Shown: positions 11,541-23,409 of the stretch, piece after piece | Position numbering within the stretch: the stretch's first letter is position 1 | Layout of the letters: every line of letters starts with the position of its first letter | Origin: Centroberyx gerrardi | Taxonomy: Eukaryota > Chordata > Actinopteri > Beryciformes > Berycidae | Length of the DNA: 64,000 bases | Direction: 5' to 3' | NCBI RefSeq assembly: GCF_048128805.1 | Contig: NC_136013.1 | Location: 4,760,602 to 4,824,601, forward strand | Made by a program: the position numbers and the translations under genes | The notes under the pieces: model-generated | Seen by the model: only the letters and a program-made list of their open reading frames with translations | What the model was told of the DNA's origin: nothing | Database searches by the model: none

Positions 11541-13229
11541 GAGATAAGACAGAGATAAGATATGATAAGGTATGATGCATCCTATCATTTTAACATCATA
11601 AAATCCCTCCGGTCAGGCTGTCTGTCTGAGTCAGACCTGCCTCCACCCTGAGGCCGCGGTCCAGACGTGCCGGGCGAGTCGCCGCGCTTCTTAACTGTCA
11701 CGGTCAACTGCTGGCTGCTGTGGAGAGGGAAGGTCAGGATTACCAGAGGCTGTTTGCTCTCTGAGGGGGCCTCTAACCCCCCCCCACACCCCCCTCTTCA
11801 CCCCATCATTGGCCTTCAACCTGCCCTCACAGACCGAGGCCATGATGACCGACCTCCAAATGGACACACTGACCGCTGCTATTGATGGAGTCATGAACTG
11901 TGAAAGTCTTTTTTATATCCATTGTGTGAAGTATTACGGTTTTGATCATTCCTCACACTAGAAGAGAGAAGTGTAACGGTAACATTAGCATTAGCAAACA
12001 GGAGCATTTGGTCAGATTCAATTCCTCATCTGTTATACTTTGTCAAACTAAATCGATGCAGTTTCTTGTGTGTTAGTAACAAGTGATGTAAATTTCATTA
12101 TTCTATAGCTTCATCTGATATTGAATATTAATGAATCTTTGGGTATGAATATAGCAAAGCAATTTTATTGTTGCCTGTATCTCCAAAATGTCAACTTTTC
12201 ATTAACTAAGAAAAACAGCATTGTTTTTAACTTGATAAAAATTCATTTTTGACGTTATCCAATCAAGTTTTGGACTCCACTTCTGTCCCGGCTGTGATTT
12301 AGTTCATATCTCAAAGGTTCAGTCAGTTGCTCTTCAAACACTGCTGTGGCTTCATCTATATTGTGATTAACTGGATTGAAGATTCTTCTCCCTCTCACAC
12401 TGATTGATTGTCTAAGCGAGATGGATCGCAGCTAAACTTGAGTTTTAAAGGCACTTTAAGGCTGGAAAATGACACATTCACCTTTGTAATGCTGGTAAAC
12501 AAACACCAGGATAAAGAAAAAGCTATATTATGAGTTATGAAGGGCTAGGAAAGCTCTGAAATGCTTATTCTCCACCCACAAATACAACTATTCATGTGTA
12601 TTCAATATGTGTCTGAATATGAAAATAAACTATGGTCACATGATTTCTGGTTTGGTCACAGCTTGATTGGGTTGAATTTTTTCCTCCAAGTCATTCAAGT
12701 CTGTGATTAGCAAAAGAAAACCATAATTTCATAGTTTAATCATTAATCATTAAGCTTGATCGTCATCATCATATGATTTCACAAGTATGTTCCAAATAAT
12801 TTATGGTTCATTTAGTGTTGAACGTTGCTCATGTAGCCCGTTTTTTTTTTTTTTAAAGTATGTGTTATTTTCCCCAGTGTGTGAAAATGACACTGGTGTG
12901 TTATGAGTGTAATCTTGTGCCCATGGAGACTAATTTTGTGAATGAGATTGTTTTCCAATGAGATATTATTATCATGGAATTATGAGAAGCTTATACCATA
13001 GAGAAATGCTGTCTATGCTTATGTGAAATTATATTAAAAATGATTTATTGACAAAGTAATAGTATCCTATAAGCTTCTATCATAATTGCCCAGTAGCCAT
13101 TCGGGGGCTTAATACCACTGAAATGACAACAGGGGCCAGAAATGATGTCCAGTGACCAGACACAACAGCACTAATCTATCTCAGCTGTGTGAAAGTTGAT
13201 GTTGGAGTCTAATCTGAATCGGTGTGTTT

Positions 13230-13570
13230 CAGTGGCCAGTGTCAAAGCCAAAGGCGTTTGTCCGTGTGCATTCATTGACAGGATCTCCGCGCTTATTTGT
13301 CAACACGACTCGTATCTCTTTGTTAATCTCTGTATCCTCGGCGCTGCCCCTCGCCTATAGACTGATTGATAATTGATCCCTGTTCAAACAGGTCCTCTCG
13401 GGCCACAGTTGCCTTTGAATGCCAAGCGAGTCATTCCGTCTTGTCCTTCGCCCGAGCCTAATCCGATAAACGAATGGGAATGAGTGTCGTCCTCTGCTGA
13501 TGTCCCCCTGTCACTCTCCCATTTATCTCATATTGTTTACTGATGAGGCCGCCGAGGCCTCGCAAAATGA
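13230..13570. other. Repeat-free complex block, candidate conserved non-coding element
   Basis: No open frame. Balanced base composition with homeodomain-like TTGATAATTGATC. Listed because it is one of few long stretches here free of simple or interspersed repeats. Conservation is not testable from the window. Confidence 0.25.
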
Positions 13571-14199
13571 ACAGGGTCACTAGACAAAAAGCCTGCTGGG
13601 TTTGAAATTAAAAAAAAGAAATAAGGAAATCATGAAGCGTTATTCAAGAGAACCACAATAACCGAAGCAGAAAGACTTAGAATATAAACTAAAATAAGAA
13701 TAAACAACAAGATGTAATCATATGTGCGTGTTGCATGTATTCATGCGGTGCAGAAGAGCTGTGTTGGTGTTTTCCAGTCCAGCAGGCCTTCATCCAGCCT
13801 TGTTTGTCTGCATTAAACTTCTCCTCCACCTCCACAGTGAAGAGGATAGGTCAGTCAGTGATCAGCCCCGGCCCAGAGCAACAGAATTTTATTTGTAAGG
13901 CACGACACGGGGAATGACATTTAACTTGTTATTATTTCCAGGAGAAGATTAATGATAAATTGTCCATTATTTTTCCTTAAAAGTGAAAGATAAGGCCGCA
14001 GTCATTTGCCCTAAAGCCAGAGTGCCACCACTATGCAAAATGACAGCCAATTATCGGGGCCTAGTTTGGGATAATGACTTTACAATGAATCTTTTGATTG
14101 AAATGTAACTGGGTTGGCCCTGGGCAAAGAGCAAAAAAAAAAAAAAAAAAATGAATAGAAAAGTTACAGAAACAATGAGCACTATATAACAGTGTTCAT

Positions 14200-14272
14200 C
14201 TCTCTCTCCTCTCTCTCTGTGGGTCTCTCTCCCTCTCTCTCTCTCTCTCTCCCTCCCTCTCTCTCCACTCCT
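14200..14272. repeat. CT-rich microsatellite
   Basis: Imperfect (CT)n tract with CCCT interruptions. Confidence 0.9.
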
Positions 14273-14329
14273 CTTTACAAATAGCTATAGGAGAAAGCGA
14301 GAGATATGCATATATTGATGAAAAAATTA

Positions 14330-14850
14330 TTAAGTCGCAGAGCGCTCGCAGCAAACATAAATTAGCATATTCAGGGTAAATATGCAGACTATTTACGATA
14401 ATAAGACCGGATTATTCAATTCAATGAATGTTAAATAGATGAGGAAATGGTATGTGTCTTATCTAGTCGAGGCTTCTATTCATTTTAATCGCTTCCCAAT
14501 TGAACTCTTCATTTTATTCTCTCCGAGTTATTGTTCCCATTCCAGCCGCGGCGGCACCTATGGGTCCGGGGAGATTTCCGCCGGTCACGTGGTTTAAGTG
14601 GCATTCACCTTATTCTCGGCGGAAATGGAGAAAGTCGACGTCACCCCGGGGCCAGCATCATGATAAGCCCCTTTTCATTATGCACAGCGGCCGATGGAGA
14701 ACAAGATTACCCCAGACTTGTATGCATAAAGGCGAGAACATACAAGTCATCTCGATTAAATAAAAAACGGCATTTTCCTCGGCACAGGTCCATAAACAAA
14801 ACGCATTTGGTTTCTTATTGTATCGCATTAAAACTTCAACTTTAATCAGT
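14330..14850. other. Repeat-free complex block, candidate conserved non-coding element
   Basis: About 520 bp without repeats. It contains AT-rich homeodomain-type sites (AAATTAGCATATTCAG, TTTTAATCGCTTCCC) followed by GC-rich sequence. Two overlapping short frames here have no recognisable protein. This is the strongest visual candidate for a developmental enhancer in the left 20 kb, but that is inference only. Confidence 0.3.
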
Positions 14851-14858
14851 TTGACCGT

Positions 14859-14865
<7 letters not shown>

Positions 14866-14898
<33 letters not shown>

Positions 14899-14974
14899 TT
14901 GTGTGCATGTGTTTCTAGGTGTGTGTCTGTTTGTTAATGTCTTTCTGACATGCATGCACACACAGAAACACATA

Positions 14975-15010
<36 letters not shown>
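14866..15010. repeat. Facing GT and CA microsatellites
   Basis: A GT-rich run (about 14866-14897) is followed within about 85 bp by a CA-rich run (about 14980-15010). The pair is an inverted repeat able to form a hairpin. Confidence 0.85.
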
Positions 15011-15014
<4 letters not shown>

Positions 15015-15574
15015 TGCACAAGACTACATCGCAGTAACAGCTGCAGGCTTTTCTTCCCTTCTGCCAATCTCCTAAAAAAAAAAAACAACAACCTGAAAGA
15101 CAAATTTGAACTAGCCTAATGATTAATCAGCTTGATAAAAAAAAAAAAAGCCTAATAGTCAATACCTGGCAACCCTTCCCTAACATTATGACACATTATG
15201 ACAGCGGTGCTTGAGGTCTTGGAGAGGATTGAGGAGGCTCCTCATGGCAAAATGAAGTGTGATTTGATTTCATTAATAATTCAAGATGGCTGTCAAAAGG
15301 GGAGATCCCTGGATGAGACAGATAGGAGTCAGGGTGGCGAGGATGTCAGAGACTCCAGGTTACATCACACATCATGTGTCCAACATCATGAGAAGTGAGG
15401 TCACACCAGGATATATCTGCTTGTCAATGGGCTGATATTGGCTTTTTTTAAATTAAATATCATTCATTTTCTTGGCACATTTTATTTATTCATTTAATTC
15501 TTCATTTAAAGGCTGAAAGTATCCCAGAGTTCCCCCTGCCACTGAATAGGTGTGGTGAGTCACGCTGCCTTTAA

Positions 15575-15720
15575 GGAACGGCTAAACTAATGAAACTAGA
15601 ATTTCATTAGTCTGGTTTCAGTGGAGAGTTTTAGTGTCACATGATGCTCGAAATGTTGTTTCAGAGGCTTTTCCACTCAAAAAACAAGAATACAATTCCG
15701 GGGGAAAACACTGAATACTT
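15575..15720 (-). repeat. Dispersed repeat, copy 2 (minus orientation)
   Basis: Reverse complement carries GGAAAAGCCTCTGAAAC and GACACTAAAACTCTCCACTG, matching copies near 11.5, 52.7 and 61.0 kb. Confidence 0.6.
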
Positions 15721-16030
15721 GTAATTATTTGGCGTGAAAATGGAAAAATACTGAACATCAGCACAAAATATGGGGTATTGGCAACTTCTAGAAATATGAA
15801 TATTCAAAAACCCTGATCCGTCAAAGATGTATGATAAAAACAATAGTTAGCTCAGTGAGACAGTAGGTCTATATCAAGAAAACCTGAGTATTTTAATGAC
15901 AATTTGATTTTACCCGCTGTTGCCTCCCATTATTTCCTCACCTCTAGTGATTCATAATATGCTAAATGAAATATGAAATGATGGCAGTAAATGTGAAAAA
16001 CAAATGTAGAAGTGCAGCACAAGACTCCAA

Positions 16031-16262
16031 AACACTTTTTTAACCTTTATTTATCAATGTTGACTGAACATGTCTGCTGTTTTTCATTAATTCATACAGT
16101 TACACACATGTGTGGCTCCACCGGGGCTAAGTGCCTTGCTCAAGGGAACGTCGACAGTGGCTGTTTAGGAAGAGGGAACCGTTTCTTTTTCACCTTCCTC
16201 ATCCTGATATTCCCAGACCGTCCAGGGGTTTGAACCAGCGACTTCCTGGTCACATGCCAGTA
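16031..16262 (-). mobile_element. tRNA-derived SINE, minus orientation
   Basis: Read on the minus strand: GTCGCTGGTTCAAACCCCTG (B box), then CCCTTGAGCAAGGCACTTAG, then a GATAAATAAAGGTTAAAA tail. Same family as copies near 1.2, 56.7 and 58.7 kb. Confidence 0.8.
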
Positions 16263-16449
16263 CAAAAAGTTATTGTTTTTGTTTTTTGTGAACATTTATT
16301 TATTCATTTTTAGAGCACAGACAGTCCAAACAGACAGACAAAAAATACAAAAAGGAAGTACAAAGTATTGATAAATGTGTACATATACCCAAGTATTTGT
16401 TAATGATGTTATCCACACCAGTAAGAAAAAAACAGAAGATATATTATTT

Positions 16450-16625
16450 TTTTTTTTTTTTGTGATGAAGGAAGTGAAAGTTGCCCTTTCACATCAAATT
16501 GATTTTTTTTTAGTTTTTGTGATGAAGGAAGTGAAAGTTGCCCTTTCACATTAAATTGATTTTTTTTTTAGTTTTTGTGATGAAGGAAGTGAAAGTTGCC
16601 TTTTCACATTAAATAGATTTTTTTG
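16450..16625. repeat. Three-copy 57-58-bp minisatellite
   Basis: The word GTGATGAAGGAAGTGAAAG recurs at 16462, 16519 and 16577. Each copy is followed by TTGCC(C/T)TTTCACAT, a short AT segment and a T run. The copies are nearly identical, so the expansion looks recent. Confidence 0.9.
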
Positions 16626-19600
16626 GAGCAGAGTGTTGGAGTCTCTACGCTCTCATATTGGATTTCACCCACTCTGCACCTGAGACAGGATGCAGCTATA
16701 ATTACTTTACCGTTCAATGATTTCTTAATTGCCAGGCTTACATGGAGGATCCTGGCACCAGGAAATGAGAAATGAGGCTCCCTGGCCAAACATTTATCTA
16801 TATGTGTGTTTTATTTTTGGTGAGATTGATTGACTTCATTTGATAATTCAAAGAAAAGCAACATTTGCAGTATACTACTCCTCATCAAAGATCATATTGC
16901 ACATATTACTCCTTAAAAACCACCAAGGACTCCACAGTAAAGCCTTGAAGCTTATTCACATTGTCCTTAATGAACCCTTGTTTTATGAGGCTTTCATTCA
17001 AGCTGCTGGTTCCCAATTCTATCAGCGGAACAAATTCCCCTTCTGGTGGCTAGAAATCTGCAAGGGACTATTTTATACAAGACAGACAGCTGAACACACA
17101 CACCTGAAACACCTGAAATATGGTCTTCCCAAAAGGTTTATATGAAGTATTAGTCCAGCCAGCCACTGTTTAGGCGACTGACGTGTCAAACTCCCCATCT
17201 AGTGGCTGAAAGGCTGAAAGGCATTTGGGACTATTTCATACAATCCATCTTCTGCTGCCATCTACTGCTCATATCAGGGTGCTGCAGGTTTCCCCAGACA
17301 ATGAAAAATGCTATTTCTTCAAAATATAAGACATGTTAAACATACAAAGATGAAGGCAGTCTACCATACAATACATCAAACTGAGGAAAATGGGATCACT
17401 TTCATATTTGTTTGCTCACTTACTCCTGCTCTCAACAGCATCTGTAAAGAAAAAGAAGAAAAAATGAGTTGTTGGTGATATAAAGTTAAAAAACACCTTT
17501 ATCTTTCGTTTCTAGCCTGTTGTATGTTGTAAAGTAATCTTATTAAAATAGTTATAAAAGTGTGGTGACAGAGAAAAGGTTCAAGTCAGTGGCAAATAGT
17601 GCATTATATCAAGATCTTGATGTTTGTGATCCACTTGTCACTGGGTTGTGCGTTGGAAACTTTGCTCTTCCCTCCTCTGTCACAAGGTGGCAGTCTTCTA
17701 TAAGTATTGCCGCTTATATATTTGCTATGAATGTTGGCATGAACCCCTCTTGGCTGCTGTCTCTATCAGGCTTCCCAACCTCGGGATGCCTCGATAGCAA
17801 AATGAAGTTACTTGAAAACCTATTAAAGCTTCATAATGTGATGTATGATGAAACGAAATGCAGAATAAAATGAGTTTGTTTTTTGTGGCCTACAGATTGC
17901 GTATTAAACGTGTAGATACATCCATTGACATCCATCCATGTATCCATTACATCATCCATGTATCCATTACATTATACAGATTACTATGCATATTTCATAT
18001 TGCAGGTAGATACACTCTTGACATTTTGCACACAGCAGACAATGATAGCGGTTACTATACTGCCAACAGGTTTTAGACTGTGCAGAAGCCACTGTAAAAC
18101 CCAAACGTCTGCCTATGAGTTATGATTGAAAAGTGACAGCAGTGCAGCTTCTGTCCTGTGAAACACTGTTTTAACCTATAGGTCTACTTTTAACATTAGG
18201 ACAATGTGAAGGCACAATTTTCATGAATTTCAAGAATTAACCATAGTATTGATTGCTGTCTTCTTCACTAAAACTCCTTGGAACTGTAGAATCTGCTAAG
18301 TGTTTCATATTATCCAGCACTGGAATATTCCTAACCACGACCAGAAAGAGATTTATTGCTGTAGTTCAATGTTATATAGCAGTATCAACAGCTGAACAAT
18401 TACACACCATGTCTGGAATAGGATTTACACTCCTTACTATTGGTTACTTGCAATACTGACGCTCTTGGAATGTAACATAACTTCAACTTGTAAATCACTC
18501 TGGATAAAAGCATCAGCTAAAATGCAAAATGTGAAATGCAATAAACTGTTCTGCCCCTCTCCGAGCCATGAGCAAGCAGGTCAGACAGTAGGAAGACACA
18601 GTAGGCAGCAGAACATCTTTTCTATTTTTTTTTTTTTTTTTTTCTTAGGATGAACTTACTTTAGATTGCAAACCGTAGGCTGTGCTTATGGCGACATTCA
18701 TCTGCAAAACAAGAAAGACAAACAGAAAATCTTTCAAAAGGTTACGGCAATAATATCTTTAATCCCACACTGTATGCTTGCTAATGCCATGTCACCACGC
18801 AGTAAGTGTCACAGTCCCACTGTTGCCTGGCTTTTTATTTACTTATGATTATAAAAACCCCTACATCTCCATCCGCTCCCCCTCCCACACTCGCCACAAA
18901 AAAGCCTGACATTAATTATTTGCTGTTTTGCAGGAGGGAGTCTGCCCTTTTGCTAAAGGGAGTCTGTTATCCCTTTGCATGATGTCTGAATGAAATGAGA
19001 AAAACAATAATAAAGATGATCTTTCTGTAGCTCAGCACTTGCAAATCTAATACAGATAAATGCACAGCAGCAGCACTAAGGACAGTGCACTTCATAACTG
19101 TTCAACACTGTTATCAAAGTAAAGAGGTTACATTCGTCTGGTCTGACAGGTTGCAAGGATGGACAGTGTCACAGGCTGTTTGCAAGTCAAGTGGCTTCCA
19201 TCCACAGGTTGTCGTGGTAACTGTCAGTCTCGCCTCCTAGAAACAACTTGATGTCAGAAACCATCACTCCCCGCGCTCCGTCTGTTTGATGGGGGAACTT
19301 GAAAGGAGTCGCTTTTCATGCAAATAGGTTCGCCGCTTCACAATGCATCGCTAATCACTTCTGCACCTCTAAACAATAACATTAATAAAGAGGCTCTAAT
19401 GACAACATGGTTCATGTCTTTGGTTACATGGGGAGAGCTTTTTACCTTTTATCTTCTTGATTGATGGTAATGCCAAACCTGCATTCGGTTTCTTTGATAT
19501 TGTAAGAGCTTTTCTGCATCAAGGGATTTGGGACAGGAATTTATCATGGCAAGGTCTGCTTTTTAAGGAAGACATCCCTGTGGTCGAAAACGTACTTCAT

Positions 19601-20819
19601 CTTCTTTGCCCGTTTATTTAGCCTGGAATGTCTCCAAAGGGAACATTACCAGAGTTCATTTAGACTCTTCCAGGGCACTGGGTTTTTGTTCATGTTCCCT
19701 CTCTCTATCTCTCTTTCTCTCTTTCTTTCTCTCTTTCTGTCAGAGCCTTGGGGAATGTCAGGGAGCTAACTGGAGCCTCTCACACAAAGAGGGAAACAGA
19801 TTCAGCCTTACTGGAGAGGAGGATGCAGGGCGGGAAAAAAAAAAAAAAAAACATGTGGGCATTTGCTCTTTTGCCTCAGAACCCAGTTGGTCTTGGTTGT
19901 TTCCCAGGGAAAAGCTGTACAATTACAGGCCAAGCACCAGACACTATAGATAGACACATACATGATTCACAAAGAAGACTCTTTCATCCTTGCAGGACCC
20001 CACTGAGAAATGAAAGGTTTTGTTCTAAAATGAGACAGCCGACGTTTGAAGTGATTCTATTCTTCCCAAATGACTCATAGCACAAAATTACAAAAATGGA
20101 TATATATTATCATAAATGATAATAACTATCTTGCGATAATAGCAATCTTGAGTCCACAATTGACAAAACAATAACACTCCAGACACACTAGATGCTGATT
20201 TTATTTCCCCCAGCGGATATATAACATTTTGGAATAGATAGATATAAATTTATTTCATTTGTCCAAAGATAGATCCCAGGAAATTAAGTGACTTGCCAAG
20301 AGTCGAAGCTCATAAAAACATGTTTCTACTCCTTTCATGTGTGGACCTACCAAACACTAGACCTGCATCTCTGGGTTTGGGTCTGGACCCCTAGTTAAAG
20401 AAACCCTGCTTTAGACACATGCAGATATGAGTAATTTACAAGTGTTATATTGACTGGAAATCCTTGTCGAGCAGCAGAAGCACTGGAAGCAGAAACACGC
20501 TCTCATTCTTAGTCTTGCGCGATCCACAACACATCAATTATCCCTGATTACTGCGAGTAGCGAAGATAGCACTCCTGCCTGTAATATACTAACTCTCTAA
20601 ATACCTTTGGGGGCTTTTTTTCCCCCCTCCATGATCACGAGTGTGTGTACCATTCATTCATTAGATCTGAAGCCTGAGAGTCATATAAAGCCTCTCTATA
20701 CCCGTCCATATCTCACACTACTTCATGGTGCCTCACATCTTCCTAACCCCATACTGTGTTGGTGGCTCCGGTCTCCTAGCAACCAGCCCTCTTAGAGGAG
20801 GTGACAGCATTTGAGTGGG

Positions 20820-20905
20820 CACCCTCACCTCTCCACATACCCCCCCTCCTCCCCACCACCACCACCACCTCCACCCTCCACCCCTCACCCCCCACCCTCC
20901 ACCCT
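20820..20905. repeat. C-rich CACC simple repeat
   Basis: Pyrimidine/CACC-rich low-complexity tract. It produces several meaningless proline- or tryptophan-rich frames on both strands. Confidence 0.85.
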
Positions 20906-21619
20906 GCGGATGCTCTTCAAACCAACACATCTCACTTTGTGTTGCAATTTGCTCCATGCACTCTGTCGGAGGTTTCAAACGAGGTGCGAGGGGAGCGTAA
21001 TTAAGCGCTTTGGATGAGTATTCTGCCTAACTAGAGTCACCACATGAACATATCTGTAGTTATAGGACACATGGTAAAGCATACAGTGGGTCAATGACAT
21101 GTTTTTTGCACCCAAATCCATTATTATTTTCCACAAAGAAAATGTCAAAGAAAGGATTATTCTGCAATATCTGCTTCAGGAGAAACCACTTTCATTTTAT
21201 TGAAACGAAAATTCATTTTTGTAGTTTTATTGCTCCAAAGTTAAAAAATGTGAGGTGGTGTAACAGTCTGAACATACATGAAGAGAACAAAACTGCAATA
21301 AAAAGGTTCTCATTACATGCATTTTAGACACTACAGTGATTCATGTTTTTGGTTTTCAGTACTGATAAATACAGTAAAAGTGCATTATTTATACAAAAAA
21401 AAAATTAATATGGTTGCATTACTTGACATTTACACCACTGACCCCAGTTACAGTTACAGTCTAGCTGGTTATGCATGCTCGGTCTGTTGCAACAGGTAGA
21501 TCATTCGAAGTGTTTTGATGCTCCACACCAGATATGCTCCTCCAAGGTTTTTCAATGTACGTCACATCATGCTGCCTTCACATTTGGGCTGGCTGTAGCC
21601 CGGAGCCACACTGGTAAAA

Positions 21620-21627
21620 TGACGTGA
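21620..21627 (+). promoter_or_regulatory. CRE-like site upstream of gpr151
   Basis: TGACGTGA differs from the CREB/ATF palindrome TGACGTCA by one base and lies about 280 bp before the gpr151 start codon. The transcription start is unknown, so promoter function is inferred only. Confidence 0.25.
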
Positions 21628-21901
21628 GTGGTTGACGACGCTAAATGGCAGCACTTGAAATAGCCTACCTGCCAGCCCGCTCACCCACTTGCTGATGCGA
21701 TCACGACCCCGTTAGCAGCGTTTCAGCACCGCGGCGCCCCGGACAGCTCCTCCGCCTTTCCTCCAGGACATCCGTCTGTGGGGAGAAGTGGAAAAAAACA
21801 AACAAAAAAAAAAGCTTTAGGGTTTGTTGTTGATTTCAAAAGTTTCATTTCAACACGGTCCAACTTGAAAGTCACGGAGGAAAAAAAAAAAGAAAAAGAA
21901 A

Positions 21902-23038
21902 ATGAATATTGATCGACCGAAAAATGTCTCGTTTTTTGATTTTGTCGGGGGAGTTCAGCTTCTCCAGGGGGAAGAGACCAAAACAGCGCTGCCTGTCATC
22001 CTGATAGGGATTTGTGTGTCCGGGGCAGTTGGGAATTTGCTCGTTTTCCTGATTTTCATTCGTGATTTTAGGAACGGACGGGGCTCCGAGGTGAAAGCGC
22101 TCCTCGCCTCTCTGGCCTCGACAGACTTGATGATCTTGCTGCTGTGCGCTCCCGTGCGCGCCGTCACCTACTACAAGCAGACCTGGACGCTGGGCAGTTT
22201 TGTTTGCAGCACCACGGACTGGTTCCAGCACTCTTGTGTAGTTGCAAAAACTTTAATCCTTGCAGTCAGCACCAGGGCGAAGCATAACTTGGTCTCCAGC
22301 ACCGCCAAAGGACCGCTGTTCAGCCCGACGTGGATCCACGGCGCGCTGGTGTTCATCTGGATAGTGTCCATGATGTTCCCGATCCCCCAGATGTTGTTCG
22401 CCTCTTTGCAGCCGTTTGGCCGCGACGCCGCTATTTGCGTCTCTGAAATGCCAGTGTGCGCGTCTGACTTCATGAATTTGTTCTACAAGATCTACCCGAC
22501 TGCAACCTTTGTGCTGCCCATTATCTTCACACTCGCCTACTACACCAAAACACTGCACACCGCGGTGAACCACGCGCCCGGCCCCCAGCAGCAGAGCAAG
22601 GTTACCCTGGTTTTACTGTGTCTGAGTGGCGCCAATGCCCTCATGCTGCTGCCGGAGTGGGGCACGTTCACCTGGATCAGGCTCGGGTACAACAAGCCTC
22701 CTGTGGGTTTGGTCATCTTTGCGCAGGTGCTTCTTTACGCATGCAGCTCCCTCTCTCCGGTCATTTTAATGACCATGTACGACGACGTGCGCCACGGACT
22801 CATCACCCTCTGGTTCATCGCGACCTGCAGAGGCTCGAAGCACGTTCCCAGCAACAAGTATCCAAAAACGGAGGGGAACGGGGCGGAGGTCGGAGCCAAT
22901 GCCATCGCCAACGCCAACTCGCAAGACAAGGAGAAGACCTTCCCAGATGTGGAGCACTTTTGGACAGGGCGCAGGAATACGCACGTCGAGGAAGAACAGG
23001 ATCCAGTTCCATGGGAAAGAGAGGAGAAAATGTTGTAA
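21902..23038 (+). CDS. gpr151: Probable G-protein-coupled receptor 151, intronless
   Basis: A single 378-residue frame encodes a class A receptor related to the galanin receptor group, an orphan receptor known mainly from habenular neurons. Seven hydrophobic segments fall near residues 30-52, 65-88, 100-125, 143-163, 192-215, 233-255 and 267-293. GxxGN is in TM1, D75 is the sodium-site Asp in LASTDLM, and C102 and C179 are the likely disulfide pair. NVS at 8-10 is a glycosylation sequon. DRY is replaced by STRAKH, CWxP by LLPEW and NPxxY by SPVIL, deviations partly shared with mammalian GPR151. The tail motif PDVEHFW followed by QDPVPWE closely matches the human C-terminus as I recall it and gives the identity. 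An in-frame TGA at 21866-21868 with no intervening ATG fixes the start. Confidence 0.92.
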   Translation: MNIDRPKNVSFFDFVGGVQLLQGEETKTALPVILIGICVSGAVGNLLVFLIFIRDFRNGRGSEVKALLASLASTDLMILLLCAPVRAVTYYKQTWTLGSFVCSTTDWFQHSCVVAKTLILAVSTRAKHNLVSSTAKGPLFSPTWIHGALVFIWIVSMMFPIPQMLFASLQPFGRDAAICVSEMPVCASDFMNLFYKIYPTATFVLPIIFTLAYYTKTLHTAVNHAPGPQQQSKVTLVLLCLSGANALMLLPEWGTFTWIRLGYNKPPVGLVIFAQVLLYACSSLSPVILMTMYDDVRHGLITLWFIATCRGSKHVPSNKYPKTEGNGAEVGANAIANANSQDKEKTFPDVEHFWTGRRNTHVEEEQDPVPWEREEKML

Positions 23039-23177
23039 TGAATCTGATGTGTCGTTTGACGTGAATGTGTCTTTTTAGCAGAGGAATTCAACTCGTTCTC
23101 AATTGGTTCTCTTATTGTTGACCCTTGTTGAAAGGCTGTAGCGGCCTATTTGCTGTCGTGAGCTTGATTAGATATAA

Positions 23178-23183
23178 AATAAA
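23178..23183 (+). terminator. gpr151 poly(A) signal
   Basis: AATAAA 140 bp after the gpr151 stop; an alternative ATTAAA occurs at 23401-23406. Confidence 0.6.
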
Positions 23184-23409
23184 CTTGTACACTATTCTGT
23201 TTTGTTGTTACTGCAGATATATGTCAATCTCTATCGATTGTGAATATTTGTTCTAGCCTACAGTATTTGGCAGCTGCACTGTAAGTAGAGTAATGATTTT
23301 GTAACAATTTGTTCATGATGTAAAAGTATATGTAAATATTCAGGCCACTTGAGCATCGGGGGGGTTTGTTGTGATTGTGTATGTGATGCATAACATGGAT
23401 ATTAAAACA

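Larger units (their letters stand above)
206..21600. other. Long stretch without a supported gene
   Basis: About 21 kb in which no open frame shows a recognisable protein or a believable exon chain. Longer frames coincide with microsatellites or interspersed repeats. The content is SINE and LINE fragments, MITEs, GT/CA/CT tracts and blocks of repeat-free complex sequence listed separately. It may be intergenic DNA or hold regulatory elements for gpr151 or an off-window gene; the sequence alone cannot separate these. Confidence 0.5.

Noticed and set aside
11810-11943. Possible exon after a strong-looking acceptor (CCTCACAG|ACCGAGGCC) with 40-odd open codons
   Set aside because: The pyrimidine tract is simply C-rich low-complexity DNA. 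The peptide (starting TEAMMTDLQMDTL) matches no family I know, and no partner exon is visible.
14500-14845. Two overlapping frames of 87 and 104 codons
   Set aside because: They overlap in different frames, lack splice partners or known domains, and lie in a block that better suits non-coding conserved DNA.
22253-23091. Several frames antisense to or out of frame with gpr151
   Set aside because: They are shadows caused by the GC-rich coding sequence; only the 378-codon frame has a recognisable protein.
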